A stretch of DNA of 64,000 nucleotides from Pseudomonas beijingensis (lineage in GTDB: Bacteria; Pseudomonadota; Gammaproteobacteria; Pseudomonadales; Pseudomonadaceae): contig NZ_CP117425.1 in NCBI RefSeq assembly GCF_030687295.1, positions 4,716,001 through 4,780,000 on the forward strand, in the 5' to 3' direction. The notes beneath the pieces are model-generated. The model was given only the letters and a program-made list of their open reading frames with translations, was not told the origin of the DNA and did not search any database. This document shows, piece after piece, positions 62,416-64,000 of the stretch (positions are counted from its first letter, which is position 1; every line of letters begins with the position of its first letter). A program made the position numbers and the translations under genes.

Positions 62416-64000
62416 ATGCTTCGCGTATTTGAACAAAGACTCGACCCTTTCCCACCCGACGAAGTACCCCCGCCACCCGAAGGCCTGGCTCGGTTTCTTT
62501 GGGCCTGCACCCGGGGCGCCCGCGGTTACATCCTTGCATTCGCGCTGCTCAGCGCCGGTGTATCGATCTACGAAGCCTGGCTGTTTTCCTTCCTCGGCCA
62601 GGTCGTGGATCTGCTCTCGACCTGGCAGGCCGGGGGTGAGGCGGCGGCGCAGGAGAGTCGCGTGCTGTGGGGCATGGGCATCGTCATGGTGGCAAGCATC
62701 GGGCTGGTGGCGTTGCGCACCATGGTTCAGCACCAGATATTGGCCATCAACCTGCCGTTGCGGCTGCGTTGGGACTTTCACCGCCTGATGCTGCGGCAAA
62801 GCCTTTCATTTTTTTCCGATGAGTTCTCTGGTCGGGTCACCACCAAGGTGATGCAGACGGCACTGGCCGTGCGTGACGTGCTGTTCACCCTGATCGAGAT
62901 CGCACCCGGCATTGGCGTGTATTTCATTGCGATCATCGCCTTGGCCGGCGGCTTCGCCCTGAAACTGATGTTGCCTTTCCTGGCCTGGATCGTGTTGTTC
63001 GGACTGGCCATGCTCTACTTCGTGCCCCGTTTGGGGAAAGTCGGACAGGAACAGGCCCATGCGCGCTCCTCGATGACCGGGCGTATCTCGGACGCCTACA
63101 CCAACATCACGACCGTGAAGCTGTTCTCCCACTCCAATCGTGAAGCGCACTTCGCGCGCGCGGCCATGGAGGACTTCAAACAGACCGGCTTTCGCCAGAT
63201 GCGCCTGGTCAGCCAGTTCGAAATCGTCAACCAAGCATTGGTAGTGGGATTGATCATGGCTGCAGGCGGTTATGCCCTTTGGCTGTGGCATCAGGGCGAT
63301 GTCGGCGCCGGTGCGGTGGCGGCGATCACCGCCATGGCGTTGCGCATCAACGGCATGTCGCATTGGATCATGTGGCAGATGACCTCGCTGTTCGAGAGCA
63401 TCGGCACCGTGCAGGATGGCATGGACACCCTGACCCGCGGCCCCAAGGTGCAGGACGCGCCGGACGCCGGGGTGCTGGTGACCTCTGGCGGAGCGGTCAC
63501 CTTCGACAATGTGAGCTTCAACTACAACGGTGAACGCCAGGTGCTCGATGGCTTGAGCCTGAACATTCGCCCGGGCGAGAAAATCGGCCTGGTGGGCCGC
63601 TCCGGCGCCGGCAAATCCACGCTCATCAACTTGCTGCTGCGCTTTTATGATGTCGACAGCGGGCAGATTCGCATTGACGGCCAAGACATCGCCCACGTGA
63701 CGCAGGACAGCCTGCGCAGCGCCATCGGCATGGTCACCCAGGATACGTCCCTGCTGCACCGTTCCATTCGCGACAACATCGCCTACGGCCGACCCGATGC
63801 GAGCGACGCACAAATTCGCCGTGCCGCGGCCAATGCCCAGGCCGATGAGTTCATCAGTCAACTGAGCGACCGACAAGGTCACAGCGGCTACGACACCTTG
63901 GTGGGCGAGCGCGGCATCAAGCTGTCGGGCGGCCAGCGCCAACGCATCGCGATTGCCCGAGTGATGCTCAAGAACGCTCCGATCCTGCTCCTTGACGAGG
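62416..64000 (+). CDS. ABC exporter, permease-ATPase fusion (MsbA-like), 3' end outside window
   Basis: The first 528 residues are visible: a membrane domain of about six helices (YILAFALLSAGVSIYEAWLF to FALKLMLPFLAWIVL, and more), then an ATPase domain with Walker A (GLVGRSGAGKST), Q loop (MVTQDTSLLHR), signature (KLSGGQRQRIAIARV) and the first part of Walker B (PILLLDE). The type is a homodimeric exporter of lipids or drugs. The substrate is unknown. It is divergent from the ArsR gene. Confidence 0.9.
   Translation, partial: MLRVFEQRLDPFPPDEVPPPPEGLARFLWACTRGARGYILAFALLSAGVSIYEAWLFSFLGQVVDLLSTWQAGGEAAAQESRVLWGMGIVMVASIGLVALRTMVQHQILAINLPLRLRWDFHRLMLRQSLSFFSDEFSGRVTTKVMQTALAVRDVLFTLIEIAPGIGVYFIAIIALAGGFALKLMLPFLAWIVLFGLAMLYFVPRLGKVGQEQAHARSSMTGRISDAYTNITTVKLFSHSNREAHFARAAMEDFKQTGFRQMRLVSQFEIVNQALVVGLIMAAGGYALWLWHQGDVGAGAVAAITAMALRINGMSHWIMWQMTSLFESIGTVQDGMDTLTRGPKVQDAPDAGVLVTSGGAVTFDNVSFNYNGERQVLDGLSLNIRPGEKIGLVGRSGAGKSTLINLLLRFYDVDSGQIRIDGQDIAHVTQDSLRSAIGMVTQDTSLLHRSIRDNIAYGRPDASDAQIRRAAANAQADEFISQLSDRQGHSGYDTLVGERGIKLSGGQRQRIAIARVMLKNAPILLLDE

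Noticed and set aside
1..64000. tRNA or rRNA genes and integration sites
   Set aside because: No cloverleaf-like or conserved rRNA segments were noticed on reading; small RNAs cannot be excluded without a covariance search.

Overview
The window looks like a chromosome segment of a Pseudomonas, probably from the P. fluorescens group. The evidence is a GC-rich coding background, many palindromic REP elements built on GTGGGAGCGAGCTTGCTCGC, the end of a pyoverdine-type ABC exporter gene beside a FhuF-like reductase and a Fur-box-like site, a NAD-dependent formate dehydrogenase operon, and many LysR, AraC, GntR and LuxR regulators. No rRNA, tRNA or CRISPR array was seen.

Layout. 1-3.1 kb: end of a PvdE-like exporter, a FhuF-like protein and a frameshifted SbmA-like ABC exporter. 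3.2-11.7 kb: signalling block. A histidine kinase, a porin-like protein and a small PstS-like protein face a GGDEF-EAL protein that carries nearly the same sensor domain, followed by a REC-CheC regulator and a PAS-GGDEF cyclase. 11.7-19.3 kb: carbohydrate metabolism, with a cupin protein, two zinc alcohol dehydrogenases (one frameshifted), periplasmic trehalase, an altronate/galactarate-type dehydratase and its likely FadR-type regulator. 19.5-22 kb: a threonine-rich leader peptide with an attenuator in front of an isochorismatase-like hydrolase and a PchB-like lyase/mutase gene. An AT-rich EamA transporter gene follows, bounded on its far side by a broken second copy of the pchB-like gene. 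22.2-24.6 kb: AidA/PixA-like protein and a large lipoprotein of unknown function. 24.6-29.8 kb: fdsGBA, with fdsD joined in frame to fdsA. 30.2-35 kb: a low-GC RHS locus made of two Sec-exported RHS genes, a variable C-terminal domain and a candidate immunity gene. 35.1-44 kb: mixed accessory genes, including an XRE regulator, a permuted papain-like hydrolase, a Tat-type FAD oxidase and a subtilase whose usual catalytic Asp is Glu. 44.2-53.3 kb: methyltransferase, broken DHFR-like and MFS genes, an AraC regulator, and a hydrolase-SDR-SDR operon with its own AraC regulator. 53.4-55.3 kb: IS remnant beside a truncated vgrG. 55.4-64 kb: polyamine-binding protein with a LuxR regulator, argC with a LysR regulator, a frameshifted quinone oxidoreductase with an ArsR regulator and palindromic operators, and the first part of an MsbA-like ABC exporter.

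The most interesting elements are the threonine attenuator, the two-gene Sec-exported RHS locus with its candidate immunity partner, and the sensor module shared by a kinase and a c-di-GMP enzyme. At least five genes are interrupted by single-base indels, several in G/C runs, while the protein on both sides looks intact. Sequencing or assembly error is therefore a serious alternative to real gene decay.
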